Source of the DNA: Agapanthus africanus
Lineage: Eukaryota; Streptophyta; Magnoliopsida; Asparagales; Amaryllidaceae
Assembly (NCBI GenBank): GCA_030015575.1
Contig: JASDDO010000019.1
Location: forward strand, 515,254,986-515,318,985
Length of the DNA: 64,000 nucleotides
Direction of reading: 5' to 3'
Part shown: piece after piece, positions 44,458-57,360 of the stretch
Numbering within the stretch: the first letter of the stretch is position 1
Layout of the letters: the number at the start of each line of letters is the position of its first letter
Notes under the pieces: model-generated
What the model was told of the DNA's origin: nothing
Databases searched by the model: none
The model's input: the letters and a program-made list of their open reading frames with translations, nothing else
Program-made: the position numbers and the translations under genes

Positions 44458-47122
44458 AATATCAGTATATCATGCGACATATCGTAATGATGTGAACATG
44501 GCAAGTAAATCATGCAAGGTGTCATATCATGATGTAGCAATTCTACTGTGTAGTGGCATAGCAATTATCGATGATGAAATTGTGTGAGCCGGCCAATCTG
44601 TGTAAGTGTAACATACGCATCATCGATAATGGTGTAGGTGTACTAGCACAGGCATATGTAATGAAATGATAATATCATGGACATAGCATAAAGTGTATCG
44701 TAAGCGTAATGCTATCAGGTATACATATCTAATCTATCATCTGCATAAAGGCTGAACTAAGCAGTGTAGACAGGGTTTATCAATATCTATAATATATCCG
44801 AGTCGGAGAATCTATCAATCGGCATCCAGCCTCACAACATCACGTACGGTATAAGACATCGTATGCCATTCTCTAGTCAAGGGTATGGATCAATCATCAT
44901 AAAACTCATCACGTACGGTAAATCATCATACGGCGGCACTTACCATTAGGGATCCTATCGACCTATAAGACAATGAAGGTACGACCTAACGTATCGTACG
45001 GCATATCGCTTATGGTTCACAACATTATATATATATATACCTATATCCCACGTCACATCCGTAACAAACTCATATCAGGGGACCGGCAAAGGTATCAATC
45101 CTCTCATATCGACTCGCATCCGTATATCGACATATAAATCAAGTCATCATATTACATCGTATATTCTTTTCATCACATTAAGTCATCTTATATCAAGTCA
45201 TGTTATATATATTTATCTTATTTGACCGATCTCATAACACATCTATCTCAATCTTATCATATTCATCGATCTCATGTCACATACTTATACATCTCGTTTC
45301 ATATCCTATATCAATCATATCCGCTCGTATTATCTTATCACACTACATGCCACTCAAATCTTATACTTAAACTAGTGCAACTACACATCTATATATATCA
45401 TGATTTACATTCTCTTTTCATATCCTTATATATCAATTCGAGACATTATTTCTATCATATCATGTCAAAGAGTCATATCCCTATAGATTTCATCTCTTAT
45501 CTCAATATATATATTCAAACATTCATATCATCTCTAACTATCTTTCTAACCCTATCCATAGTTTTCTAATCTAGGTTTCCTTAACCATATTCTATATATC
45601 GATTTCCATCAAAAACTCGCGGGGGTGTTATACGCCATCCACCCGACTTCCCCCGTAGATATAGATCTACTCACCTGCGGATCTTCTTATTCAGCTGTAG
45701 TCGATGTGCTCCGTCGTCTCGGAATCCACGTGAAGGTACCTACAATAAATACACAATTGCAAATGCTATTAACATCAAGTCCGGAAAACCAATACGGCAC
45801 ACTGTGCGCTCATATGTTAGAACCTATAGCCTACGCATGCAAAAACAACCAAACAACCCTCGTAGTTGATGTACAAATATCCAACGACCCAATACAATAT
45901 CAAACACTAAAACCAAGAATTCCAAAATACAGAAAACATAACCATAAACACCTCAATGTGCTCCCAGATTTTGGTTCAGGTCAATTGGAACAAAACTAGC
46001 AAGTATAGGGTGTTGTATATGGAGTATGTAAGCTACTGAACCAATCTAGACACCAAATACCAAAATTTGGACGGCCACGTTGCCTAAAAAACCGGCCTAC
46101 TCGGCCCAATAGGCTCCGTTGGGGTTCGTCTTCTCAGGGTGGTCTCCTATTGGTCTAACTAGGTCTCTGGAGTTGCTAGTTTTTTCGTAAAAGTTCCAGG
46201 TCATCCCAGATTCCTCGTAGTCCCCAATTTGTACACAAAACCGACATGGAACAAATTTTAAGTTCGTATTCTCTGTTCTAGGTCCACAAATCGATCTCTA
46301 GGGTCTTGTACATGCTCACTACAGATCACAAGTCCACAAGTCACCCAACCCCTCTCTAGGAATTTCCAAACATCGCATAACCAATCCAAATCACATTCTA
46401 AACTAAAGTAGGGTGCAAGAAACTAAAACTAAACTAAATGAAAGGAATTATACCTCATTTGGGCAACTCAAGAAAAACCCTAGATGCCCATGGTCATCAA
46501 AATCCAACTTTGAAAGGTCCAATGGGTTTGTAAAGAGGTGAGGATCATCTTTTGTGAAGGGAGTATAGGGTTTTGGTGAAGATATTGAGATGATATATGG
46601 AGGTGGAGGTGGAGGGAAATGAGGAGGAAGAAGATGAAGCAAACAAAAGGGGGAGGAATGAATGGCTGCCCTCTCTCTCTTTCTTATTCTCACCCTCTCT
46701 CAACTCATTTCTCACTTTCTCTCTCCAATAATTGTCTCCTTTTTCCCTTTTCTCTTTTTCTCATCTAAACCAAATAAAACCAATAAAACAACATAAATGC
46801 AACAACATACAACAAAATACAACATGACGTGGTGCACTAGCCTTGGAAAACTGTAAAAATACTGATTTGGCCTAATCGCGATTAGTAGTGCACTAATCAA
46901 TTTTTATCCAAACTGCATATAATTAATTATAAAAATGCCAAATCCATTAAATATATTTTTAAATAAATAAATCATTTCAATCTCCAATTATTTCATAATT
47001 ATTGGTATATATTTATACCCTTTTACGAAAACCCCAATTTCGCAAATCGGGTAGTTTTCGCGAAACATATTATTTAATATTAAATTCCAAAAATAATATT
47101 TTATATTTTCTGAAATGTTACA
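44458..47122. mobile_element. G1, right part: end of the TGTCAC...TTACA solo-LTR-like unit
   Basis: It resumes G1 after A's TSD AATAT (44458-44462) and ends TGTTACA at 47122, followed by the G1 TSD CTATA. It aligns with the right two-thirds of G2: the AGCCGGCC hairpin region (44564-44630), the GGGGGTG(T/C)TAT(T/A)CGCCATCCACCCGACTTC block near 45620 in G1 and 32910 in G2, and the CCTACGCATGCAA block near 45830. The rest is AT-rich or CT-rich filler with no coding signal. Confidence 0.8.
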
Positions 47123-47127
47123 CTATA

Positions 47128-48982
47128 TCCAATATAGAAACAGAGGCACAAATTTAATTGGAACCTGATTCAAAAGACATGCAGCTGTTTTCAGTGCATA
47201 TCAACGAAGTGGAATGAGGCCATGCAGCATTACTCATCAAGGAATGCATCCACTTATGAGTAACCTGAAAGAGAAGTAAGTTCTCAAAACCATTACTATC
47301 AACGGAATACCAAGCACAAGTAACTACATCTTCGATCACCTTGAAGAATCCTGATACTTTGCAACATATAGTTCTCTACTTTATTCTTATACCTATAACT
47401 TCTCAAAACTTGGACCTTGTATTTCAACGAAATACTTGTCTAAAACTAGAGAAGTCATGAGTAAATAGAATATAGTAAGAGTACCAACCCTTATGTCCTA
47501 ATGGACACTGGAAAACATACAATACTTTGTATAAGTCCCCTGAGTATAATAACTCTGACCTTGTGCGTCATAGGTTGAAAACTGTATTATGGATAAGAAG
47601 AATTACACCACTGTTGAATGCTCCTTAACCAATCATCAACTAATATAGGTAAATGTCATAGACATAATTTCAAAAGGTTATATCTCACTTTATAAAATAA
47701 ATGTACAATATATCAATTTGAAATTGGTGCATAACAATGGATATTCAAAACCAAATATTTGCCGTCAGGCAAAAACTGAGGTGATTTCCTCAAATATCAC
47801 CAATTACTATGAATTCCGATATAATGAGGATATAATCACTTAATTTCCAATATCTTACTCCCACTCATCATCTGTAATACCATACAGATGTGAGAATCAA
47901 ATCTGGTAAATACATACCCTGGAGTAAGGATCTAATTGGGAAATCAGTTTTCAATTAACAACGCACGGTGAAACTGAAACATGAAAATGTTTCGAAAGGG
48001 TGTCTGGGTATTCCTGGTAATGCCTCTTCCACTATCCTGATTCATGACAATAACCGTATATTTACTTGTCATCTCTCCAATCCCTTTATTTGTCTTTATT
48101 CATTACCTTCTGTACACCACCTTTAGGCTAACGCAACGCTCTCTCTTTCAAAGTGTCTCAAGGGATTTCCTTCTTGGTTTTCTTCCTTCCCTACCTTTCA
48201 GCACCAGCCTTAAGTTTGGAAGAAGACTATCCAATATGCGTAATAGGTATACTTTCCTAATCCTAGGAGCCCTCGCAACCTAAGAGAAGGTAAAGAGAAA
48301 AGACAACTGAATAAACCTTATTCTATTTCTCCTGAACTAGAATCCATCCTTGAACTGGAACAAGTTCTTTCGAGTTCGTATGTAACTATACGATGAATTA
48401 TCCAATAAATGTGGATTTTCGTAGTGATATGGGGTGTTCTGGAGAAATTCAAAGGTGAATTAGGAGTAGCGATGATATACGTGGCTTCGTCGTGAATGAT
48501 AGCAGTCGCAATTTACTTTGCCCTCTTTCTAATCCCTTTATTTGTCTTTACTTATTACCTTCTGTACACCACACTTAGGCTAATTGGTTTTCTTCCTTCC
48601 CTACCCTTCGGTACCAGCCTATGGTTTGGAAGAAGACTATCCAATAAGCGTAATAGGTGTACTCTCCTTATACCAGGAGTCCTCGCAATCTGAGAGAAGG
48701 TAAAGGGAAAAGACAACTAAATAGCCCTATTCAATTTCTCCAGAACCGGAAACCATCCTCGAATCTGAAACAAGTTTCTTCGAGTTCGTATGTAACTATA
48801 CGATGGTCATATCCAATAAATGTTGATCTTCATAGTGATACGAAATGTTCCGGAGCGGAATGTTCCGAAGAAATGCAAAGGGTAAAAGTAGGAGTGGCAA
48901 TGATATATGCAACTATGACAATGCAAAAGCCAAAGTGTTTAAGAAGGTTCGGTTATCTTGGTTCATGAGTTTTAGTCTACGG
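47128..48982 (-). pseudogene. Element Z: integrase, protease and partial gag relics with an internal duplication
   Basis: This continues Z's integrase from 7328. The integrase core is near 47160-47440, protease near 47745-47925 (a CATACCCTGG block corresponds to the WVLDTG region of A), the gag C-terminus follows from 47940, and a zinc-knuckle-like match lies at about 48025-48060. The basic gag linker region is present twice: about 48040-48493 and 48494-48945 are tandem copies, the second lacking about 37 bp. The LTR then starts at once, so the gag N-terminus and the whole leader have been lost. No intact frame remains. Z resembles A more than the gag-less group. Confidence 0.6.
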
Positions 48983-50857
48983 TATAGGGTTAGCTTAGCA
49001 CCTTGTGAAGGTTTTGGCAAGCATCAATCATGCTACTTTAAAATTTTGGGGTGCTAAACAAACCAACCAAGTAATCAAACTAGAGAATTAGGGTTAAACA
49101 AGATATGTAAACTCTTTACATCTAAGTGAACAAGGAATACAACCTTTGTAGACCGGTCCTTCACTTCAATAGCTATGTGTAGTAGTCCCTTCGCAGTGAT
49201 CACAAACTTCAAGACTCTAGAGAGGCTCCCATGAAGAAACGAACAAGCTTGGTTAAAAGTCTTCGAGGCCGAAGATGATCTACGTCGAGGAGACACTTGG
49301 TCATGTTATCTCTTCACTAATTGTGTAGATTAGTGAAGCAAACACCCCAAACTAAATGGCTAATAGTAGAGGATGATGGAGTAGGAAATGGGCTCACTTT
49401 AGATATATTTTTCTCACAAGTTATCATCACTTTCACAAAAGCTAGAAAGCTTGAATGAGGAAGAAGAAGATGAAGCTCAAGTGATGAATGAATCCATGAG
49501 GTTAATAATGCAACTATAGTTAGTGTATGTCATTCACTAACCATTGTAGAGACTTAACCATAGCTATGAGTTAAGGGTTGGATCAAAAAATATCTTAGGC
49601 TAGAAAAACAAGTGGACTAAGTCAATGTTTTCCATAAGCTTCTACAAGCTTCAACCATGACTCATTATCCAAATGTTTGAATTATTTAAAACAAATAAAA
49701 CCCTAACTTAACCCTAGCATGGTGTGAGTCTCATATATACATGTTGCATGTGTAACCAAACATGACACAACAATATATATCACATATATATTTTGTGCAA
49801 AAAGAAAACAATATATTTAACATATATCACATATGTATCAATGTATCATAAAGTGAGAAAAGAAATCTTAAGTGAGCTAATATTAGTCAATATAATTTAA
49901 TATATCAAATATATATTTATACATTAAATTATTAATCAACTCTTGATTTAATAATCCGGTTATAATACATATAACCGACTAATATCAAATGAATCAACTT
50001 ATCGAATCAACACTTTATCCGATAACCCGGCTATATCACATATAACCGACCGATATCATAAGTCGCGAGAATAGAATGCGGTATCACATACTCACATTTA
50101 TCTCGGTCCCGCACATATCATATATGTGCTCCTATTCCGTTTCGCATGAACCAGGAAACCTCTGTGTAGGACTCTAAAAACTCGTCAATACACCGGTAGT
50201 AGGTGATGATAATATCAAACACCCACAAACCGCAAGCGGTCTGCTAAACGTAATGGCCACCCGAGTATTGAGCGATTAGAAGATCAACAAGCAAGCCTGC
50301 TCATTCTCCTGCGAATCCAATCAGTAACACTACCATACAGTCCGGTCTCTTCGTCTGATATGTCGCATATCAACAGCCTGGGGGTGGTATAACTTCAGAC
50401 CCCAATAGCCTGATAAGTCATGTCGATGCAAGGTCCATAATGGTTCGAGAAACTACTGATAACACTTATCAGTAAATCTCAGCAACCCTGGCCAGGGATT
50501 TCCTGTTATGGCCAATCGAGCATAGCGCAACATCAACTCCCTATACCGGGAGAGACGAAACCCCTCCTATCGCACATTGCCTCCATGTGACTCGGTACTG
50601 TACCCAAAATCCACCGTTTTGCGCGATTTCTTGACCATGGTAAGGTGGAAATCAAAGCACAATGGGAATCACACAAGACTCTATGACGATCTCGGGTCTA
50701 TAGACTAACCTGTACCAGTGTCACCAGAGAACTGCTATCCGACGATAGGTATAATACCATCTAGGAATTCTCGGCGAGTCCGTCCAGTGTACCCAGTCTC
50801 CACAGAGCACCCATATACCTTCTTTGATGTCAAACACCAATGGATATGGGATCAACC
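48983..50857 (-). repeat. 5' LTR of element Z, truncated by element D
   Basis: It begins TATAGGGTTAGCTTAG, the reversed LTR end with changes, and follows the family LTR for 1.9 kb up to ATGGGATCAACC, where D begins. A decayed palindrome cluster lies at about 49923-50070. The adjacent sequence at 48966-48982 is a poor match to a primer-binding site. Confidence 0.78.
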
Positions 50858-53018
50858 TGTAGGGTTGCTAGGCACACGCACAAGGGTCTACGAGGCATTA
50901 ACCATGCCCGATTTAAAATTTAGCCGTGCTGAACAACCCAAAGCCGGATCTTTAAACTAGAGATTAGGCGAAAACAAGCTTGTTAAACACTTTAACACTA
51001 AGTGAAAGGGATTATAACCTTTGTAGATCCGGTCATTCACTTCTAAAGCTCCGTGTTGAGGTCCCTTCGCTGCGATCATCGTGTTCCGAACTCTTGAGAG
51101 GCTCTACGAAGGGAAAGATGCAAGCTTGCTTCCGATCTTCGATAACAAAGATGATCTACCTTGAAGTTTCATTAACACAAGCTCTCACTCTCAAAATGAA
51201 GTGAACACCCTCATCTAAATGGCAAGGGTAGATGAGGATGATGAAGTAGGGTTTTTTCTCTCATTTATAATCTTTTCTCACACATAATCATCACTTAGAA
51301 AAAGCTAGAAAGCTTTTTCCATGAAGAAACAAGGAAGAAGAAGATGAATAATAATTAGAATCTTTTTTGTAATGAATAATGAAAAGAAGATAATGATTAA
51401 TAATGCAACCATGGTTAACCAAACCCTTGTAGAGATTTAACCAGGGCTAGGGTTTGGGTTGGGTTAAAGGTGAGTCACTTGAAAATATCAAGCATAATAT
51501 CTTTTCCATGACAAAAGAAAAACCTTCTAGAATATTCATGAAACAACTAACCCAATTCAAACCCTAACCTTGTTTAATCTCCACTAATCATGTTGCATTA
51601 ATAATCATATCATGTTACAATATTTTATATCACATATATAATATTTATTGTAACAAAATAAAATAATACAATTAACATATGTCACATATATATCAATGTA
51701 TTGCCCGAGTGAGAAAAAAAATCTTTTAGTAAGCTAATATTAGTTAATGTAATTTAATATATCATATATATTATTATACATTAAATTATCGAATCAACAC
51801 TTGATCCAACAATCCGGCTATATCGCATATAACCGACTAATACGATGACCGGCTATATCACATATACCCGGCCGATATCTCATATCGTGAGAATCCAATA
51901 CGGTATCACATACCGCATTATCCTCGGTCCCGCACATATCACATATGTGTTCCTACTCCATTTTGCCTGAGTCAAGAAACCTCTGTGTAGGACTCTAAAG
52001 AATCGTCAATACGCCGGCAGTAAGTGATGATCATATCAAACACCCACAAGGTTCAAGCGGTCAGCTAAACGTAACAGCCACCCAGGTATTGAGCTATCAG
52101 AAGATCAACAAGCAAGCCTATACATTCTCCTACGAATCCAATCAGTAACACTCCCGTACAGTCCGGTCTCGTCGTCTGATATGTCGCATATCTCGCCTAG
52201 GGGTGGTAAATGTCAGACCACAGTAGCTTGATAAGTCGTGTCGATATGAGGTCTATAACAGTTTGAGAAATTACTGATAACACTTACCAGTAAATCTCAG
52301 CAACCCTGGCCAGGGATTTCCAGTTACAGCCAATCGAACACAGCACAACATCAACTCCCTATACCGGGAGAGACGAATCCCTTCCTATTGCTCATTGCCT
52401 CCATGTGATTCGGGACTGTACCCAAAAGCCACCTTTTTGCACGCCCTCTTGGACATGGTATGATGGAAATCAAAGCACAATGGGAATCACACAAGACTCT
52501 ATGACGATCTCAGGTCAACAGACTACTCTGTACCAGTGTCACCGGAGAACTGCCATCTGACGTGAAGTATAATACCATCTGGGAGTTCTCGGCGAGTCCG
52601 TCCAGTGTACCCAGTCTCCACTGAGCACCCGTACACTATCCTTGATGTCAAACACCGATGGATATGGGATCATCCATCGCCCATCATATGGGTCAAGATG
52701 TGTATACGCTAGTCTACTCTGGTGTATCGATGCCCTGTCTCGATACACCTTCGACTAGGAACAGTTATAGCATGTACTCATCGACTACCGTGGCCCCACT
52801 AATATGATCTCATCATAGTCCCAGTAGTCGAGTACATATCCTAAGGGCTTTATCAACATGTAACATAGAGACAATCAGTGTACATGTTAAGATAAAGTAC
52901 AACCAGATAGCGTACTATCATTTCGAGCAAGAAAGTCCTCCCTATATATGTCCAAGCATCCATTACAATATACATCGTATGTACAGTAATGACCTCTAGG
53001 GCATACATATAACTAACA
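50858..53018 (-). repeat. 3' LTR of element D
   Basis: It runs TGTTAGTTATATG (minus sense, from 53018) to CAACCCTACA at 50858, 2161 bp. It is more diverged from the other family LTRs than C or E. One unit of its palindrome cluster is degraded. Confidence 0.9.
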
Positions 53019-55121
53019 ATCTCCCACTTGCACTAGGGCTATCTGTTGTGGTATCACATACCCAACAATTAGCTGTGGTTGAAGTATCTCATACTCAACC
53101 ATCCCATAAAAGTCTCTACTAGGAAAAAAGGCCTTTGTGAGTGGATCCGCGCTGTTGTCCTCGATGTCTACTCTCCTCACCTTGATCGTCCTGGAGATCA
53201 ACCATCTCCATGATCAGGTGATACTGCCTAAGAATTATATCTGGATTTCTGATGGGACGGGGGTTCCTTGGCATAAGCCACAAGTCCGTTGTCATACAAT
53301 GGTAGGAACGAAGTTCGTCTCATGAACTTATATATCCAGACTGCCTCTTTCGTAGCATCCTTGGTAACGATGTATCTTTCCTTTAATCGTCTACTAAGTC
53401 ACGGTATCTAGCTTGGAACTCATCCACTATACCGTCCCTCTACAGAGGGTAAATACAATACCTGCGACTGACATTCAGTCGACCTTACCACCCTGGAACC
53501 ATTCCAGTGATTCTCCCCAGGATCGATTGATACCATCTCACTACAACTAGTGAGTATCCTAACATCCAATTAGATCTATCTCATAGATCCAAAACCCAGG
53601 ATTTAGGGGGTATCACTTTGATCCTATATGGAGAATCCTTGTGATAAGCGGTGATTGACCGAGCGTAGCATAGGAAACTCCTTCCCTATGAAGAGTATGT
53701 CATCCACGTACTCTACGAGGATCACCACCATACTCCCTACTACCTTTTTTTATATAGAAGGTTCATCTACCATTTTGATGAAGTCAAACTCTTTGACTAC
53801 CACATCAAAACAGATGTTCCAACTCTGCGATGCCTGTTTTATCCTATAAAGCATCTTGCACACGTTTTCGATGCACCCACTGTCTACGAAGCCCTCTGGC
53901 TGTGTACTTATAGACACTCTCTTCTAAAACATCATTTAGAAAAGCAGTCATGACACCCAACCACCAGATATCGTAGTCATGGTATGTGGTAGTGGCAAAT
54001 AGGATCTGGATGGACTTAAGCATAGCTTTGAAAGTCTCAACTTTTCCATGTACACCAAGTAATCTTCTCAAGATATACTTGCTCCTGATAGGGATTTAAC
54101 CCTTCAGATAAAGCAACCAAAGTCCATACTTTGTTGGTGTATAAGGATTCCATCTCAGATCACTAAGCATCCAGCCATTCTTACAGAGTCCCACTCCTGA
54201 TAGCCAGCTCGAAACTAGTTGGGTCATCATCTCATGATGCAATCCTCGCTCCCACTTTCATAGAGAAACCGAAGTATCTCTCAGGTGGGTGAGGAACCCT
54301 ACTAGATCGGCGGAGAGGCTGAGCTTCGTTGGAAACTATTGAATCCTTTGGTTCTATCAAATCATCTGCTGTAGTTCGTATAGCTGGAACTCCTTCCAGT
54401 TCTACCTCATGACCACTAATTTTTTTTACAAGAAATTCCCTTTCACAAAGGTGGTATGTTGAGAAACAAAACATCTTTTATTCCTCGGTTAGGTAGAAGA
54501 TATTCCCTTGCGTATGCTTGGGATATCCAACAAACTTCCACAGATCTGATTTTGCCTCGAGCTTGTCCGGATTTTGCTTTTTAGACATAGGCCGGACAAC
54601 CCCAAATCTTAACAAACTTAAGATATGGGCTTTTCCCTTTCCATATCACATATGAAGTGGTAGGCAACTGATTTGATTCGAACCCTAGTCAATAGGTATG
54701 CAACTTCTCAAGTGCATAACTCCCAAAAGGAAATAGGAAACTCAGTAGTACTCATCATAGAGGACACCATATCACATAAGGTGCTATTGCTCCACCCCGA
54801 TATACTATCGTGCTATGGTGTATACGGAGGAGTAATGCTGAGAGAGAATCTCATTCTCCTTTAGAATAGTCCAGGAATCCCGTGCTCAAGTATTCTCCTC
54901 CCTGATCTCATCAAAGGACATAATACTTATACCCATTTTTGGTTCTCTACTTCAAACTTATATTCATTGAATTTCTCAAAAGTTCCCGACTTGTGTTTCA
55001 ACAGGAACATATGTCCGGATCTTGAGAGATCATCAGAGAATGTAATGAAGTACAAAGAACCGGTCCTGGCATATGTAGACAGGGGACTTTCATACATCAA
55101 CATGTATCAATCCCAAGAGTT
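53019..55121 (-). pseudogene. pol: Decayed copia pol of element D
   Basis: Minus-strand relics run RNase H (53090-53430), RT with a YVDD-region match near 53710, the linker [16 protein letters not shown] near 54290, integrase C-terminus (about 54450-54620) and integrase core (about 54700-55080). It shares with P and C the altered segment preceding the RT frame (ATCTTGAGAAGATTACTTGG on the sense strand, near 54070) and the deletion of about 0.2 kb between RT and RNase H near 53560. No long frame survives. The integrase N-terminus and everything upstream are cut off by E. Confidence 0.88.
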
Positions 55122-57346
55122 TGTTAGTTGTATGTATGTCCTAGAGGCCAGTATTGTATAGATGATGTATATTATATTGGATGCTTGGACATATATAGAG
55201 AGGACTTTCTTGCACGACATGATAGTATGCTATCTGGTTGCACTTTACTTTAACATGTATACTTATCTCTTTATACTGTCTTATCATTATATGTTGGTAA
55301 AGCTCTTAGGATGTGTACTTGACTACCTGGACTATGATGCGGATCATACTAGTAGGGACATGGTAGTCCATAAGTACATCCTTCAAGGTCCCTAGTCGTG
55401 GGTGTATCGAGACGGGGCATCGATATACCAGTGTAGACTAGCGTATACGCTTCTCGACCCATGAGATGGGCGATGGATGATCCCATATCCATTGGTGTTT
55501 GACATCAAAGATGGTATACGGGTGCTCAGTGGAGACTGGGTACACTGGACGGACTCGCCGAGAACTCCCAGATGGTATTATACCTCACGTCAGATAGCAG
55601 TTCTCTGGTGACACTTGTGCAGGTTAGTCTGTAGACCCGAGATCATCATAGAGTCTCGTGTGTTTCCCACTGTGCTTTGATTTCCACCTTACCACGTCCA
55701 TGAGGGCATGCAAAACGGTGGTTTTTGGGTACAGTCCCGAGTCACATGGAGGCAATGAGCGATAGGAAGGGTTTCGTCTCTCCCGATATTGGGGGTTGAT
55801 GTTGCGCTGTACTCGATTGGCCGTAACAGGGAAGTCCCTGGCCAGGGATGATTAGAGATTTACTGGTAGTGTTACCAGTAGTTACTCGACCCGTTATGAG
55901 CCTCACATCGGCACGACTTATCGTTTATTGGGGTCTGACGTTTACCACCCCTAGACTTGATATGCGACATATCAGACGAGGAGACCGGGCTGTACGGGAA
56001 GTGTTGCCGGCAGGCTTTCACAGGAGTTGGAGCAGGCTTGCTTGCTGATCTTCTGATCACTCAATACCCGGGTAGCCGTTACGTCCAGCTAGTACCGCTG
56101 ACGGCTTGTGGGTGCGTGATGTGATCATCACCTACTGCCGGCGTATTGATGGGTCTTTAGAGTCCTACACAGAGGTTTTACTGGCTCAGGCGAAACGAAA
56201 TAGAACCGCATATGTGATATGTGCGAGACCGAGAATAAATGCGTGTATGTGATACCGTATTCTATTCTTGCGACTTTATGTATCGGTCGGTCATATATGA
56301 TATGACCGGGTTATCGAATCAAGTGTTGTTTCGATAAGTCGATACGATAAATGTTAGCAGGTTATATGAGATATGACCGGATTATTAAGTCAAGTGTTGA
56401 TTTAATAATTAAGTGTATAATTGCATATTAGATATACTAATTTACATTTGCTAACACTTATTCACTTTAGGGTTTTTCTCACATATGAACACTTGTATAT
56501 ATATATATATGATATATATATATTAAAGTGTTTTCTTTTGTATCATGGTTGATGATACACTAGACATGGATGTGTAAGACTTACACCATTCCATTTTTAA
56601 ATGGTGGTTTATATTTATCTAAAGTAATTACAAATTAGTGGAATTTTTTCATAAGCATAAAGCTTGTGGAAGTTTGTGGATGCTTTGAAAAAGTCCACAA
56701 GTTTTGTTTTACTTTAGATTTTTATTCACCTAACCATTTACACTTAGCTATGGTTATGTCTCACCATGAGTTAGTATATGATACTCACTCACCATGGTTA
56801 CATTTCTCACTTCATCATTATCCTCATTTCTTTTCTTTTGTTCATCATCTTCTTCTTCATTGAGCAAGAGAAAAGCAAGCTAGGGTTTGATCCAAAGTGA
56901 GAATCCTTGTGAGAAACAAAATTCTAAAGAGAACCCACTTCCTATTTCTCCATCCTCTACTAGACTAGCACTTTAGTTTAGGGTGTTTACTTCACTAATT
57001 CTCTAGTTAGTGAAGTAGGAGCTTGAGTCGGAATTCCCTCGACGTAGATCATCTTCGGCCTCGGAGACTTCAAGCAAGGTCGTATCCTTCGCGTCGTGAA
57101 GCCATGCAAGAGCCCGGGAGAACCTTGGTCGCAGCGAAGGGACTTCAACAAGGAGCAAATGAAGTGGAGGACTGATCTACAGAGGCTGTATATTGCAATC
57201 CCTTTAGTGTAAAGTCGTTTACTTGCCATTAGTTTCGCCTAAACTCTAGTTAACGATCTTGCTTAGGGTTGTGCGGCACATAAAATTTTAATTTTGGCAT
57301 GGTCGATGCCTTGTAGAGCCTCGTTAGTGTTCCTAGTAACCCTACA
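55122..57346 (+). repeat. 5' LTR of element E
   Basis: It is 2225 bp, TGTTAGTTGTATG...TAACCCTACA. The palindrome cluster is at 56284-56415 and a (TA)n run at about 56497-56524. Confidence 0.94.
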
Positions 57347-57347
57347 G

Positions 57348-57360
57348 TGGTATCAGAGCC
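57348..57360 (+). other. Primer-binding site of element E (tRNA-iMet)
   Basis: TGGTATCAGAGCC lies one base after the LTR, identical to that of A and C. Confidence 0.95.

Larger units (their letters stand above)
50858..55121 (-). mobile_element. Element D: gag-less-type copia, 3' part, split by E
   Basis: It has a complete 3' LTR (50858-53018), polypurine tract (53019-53031) and decayed pol running into the E insertion at 55121. The rest should lie right of the window beyond E. It was inserted in Z's 5' LTR; the left TSD is probably within TCAACC but cannot be confirmed. Confidence 0.86.

Noticed and set aside
46660..46750. CT-rich stretch in G1 as a possible promoter or splice signal.
   Set aside because: No adjacent coding region or conserved AG; low-complexity sequence only.
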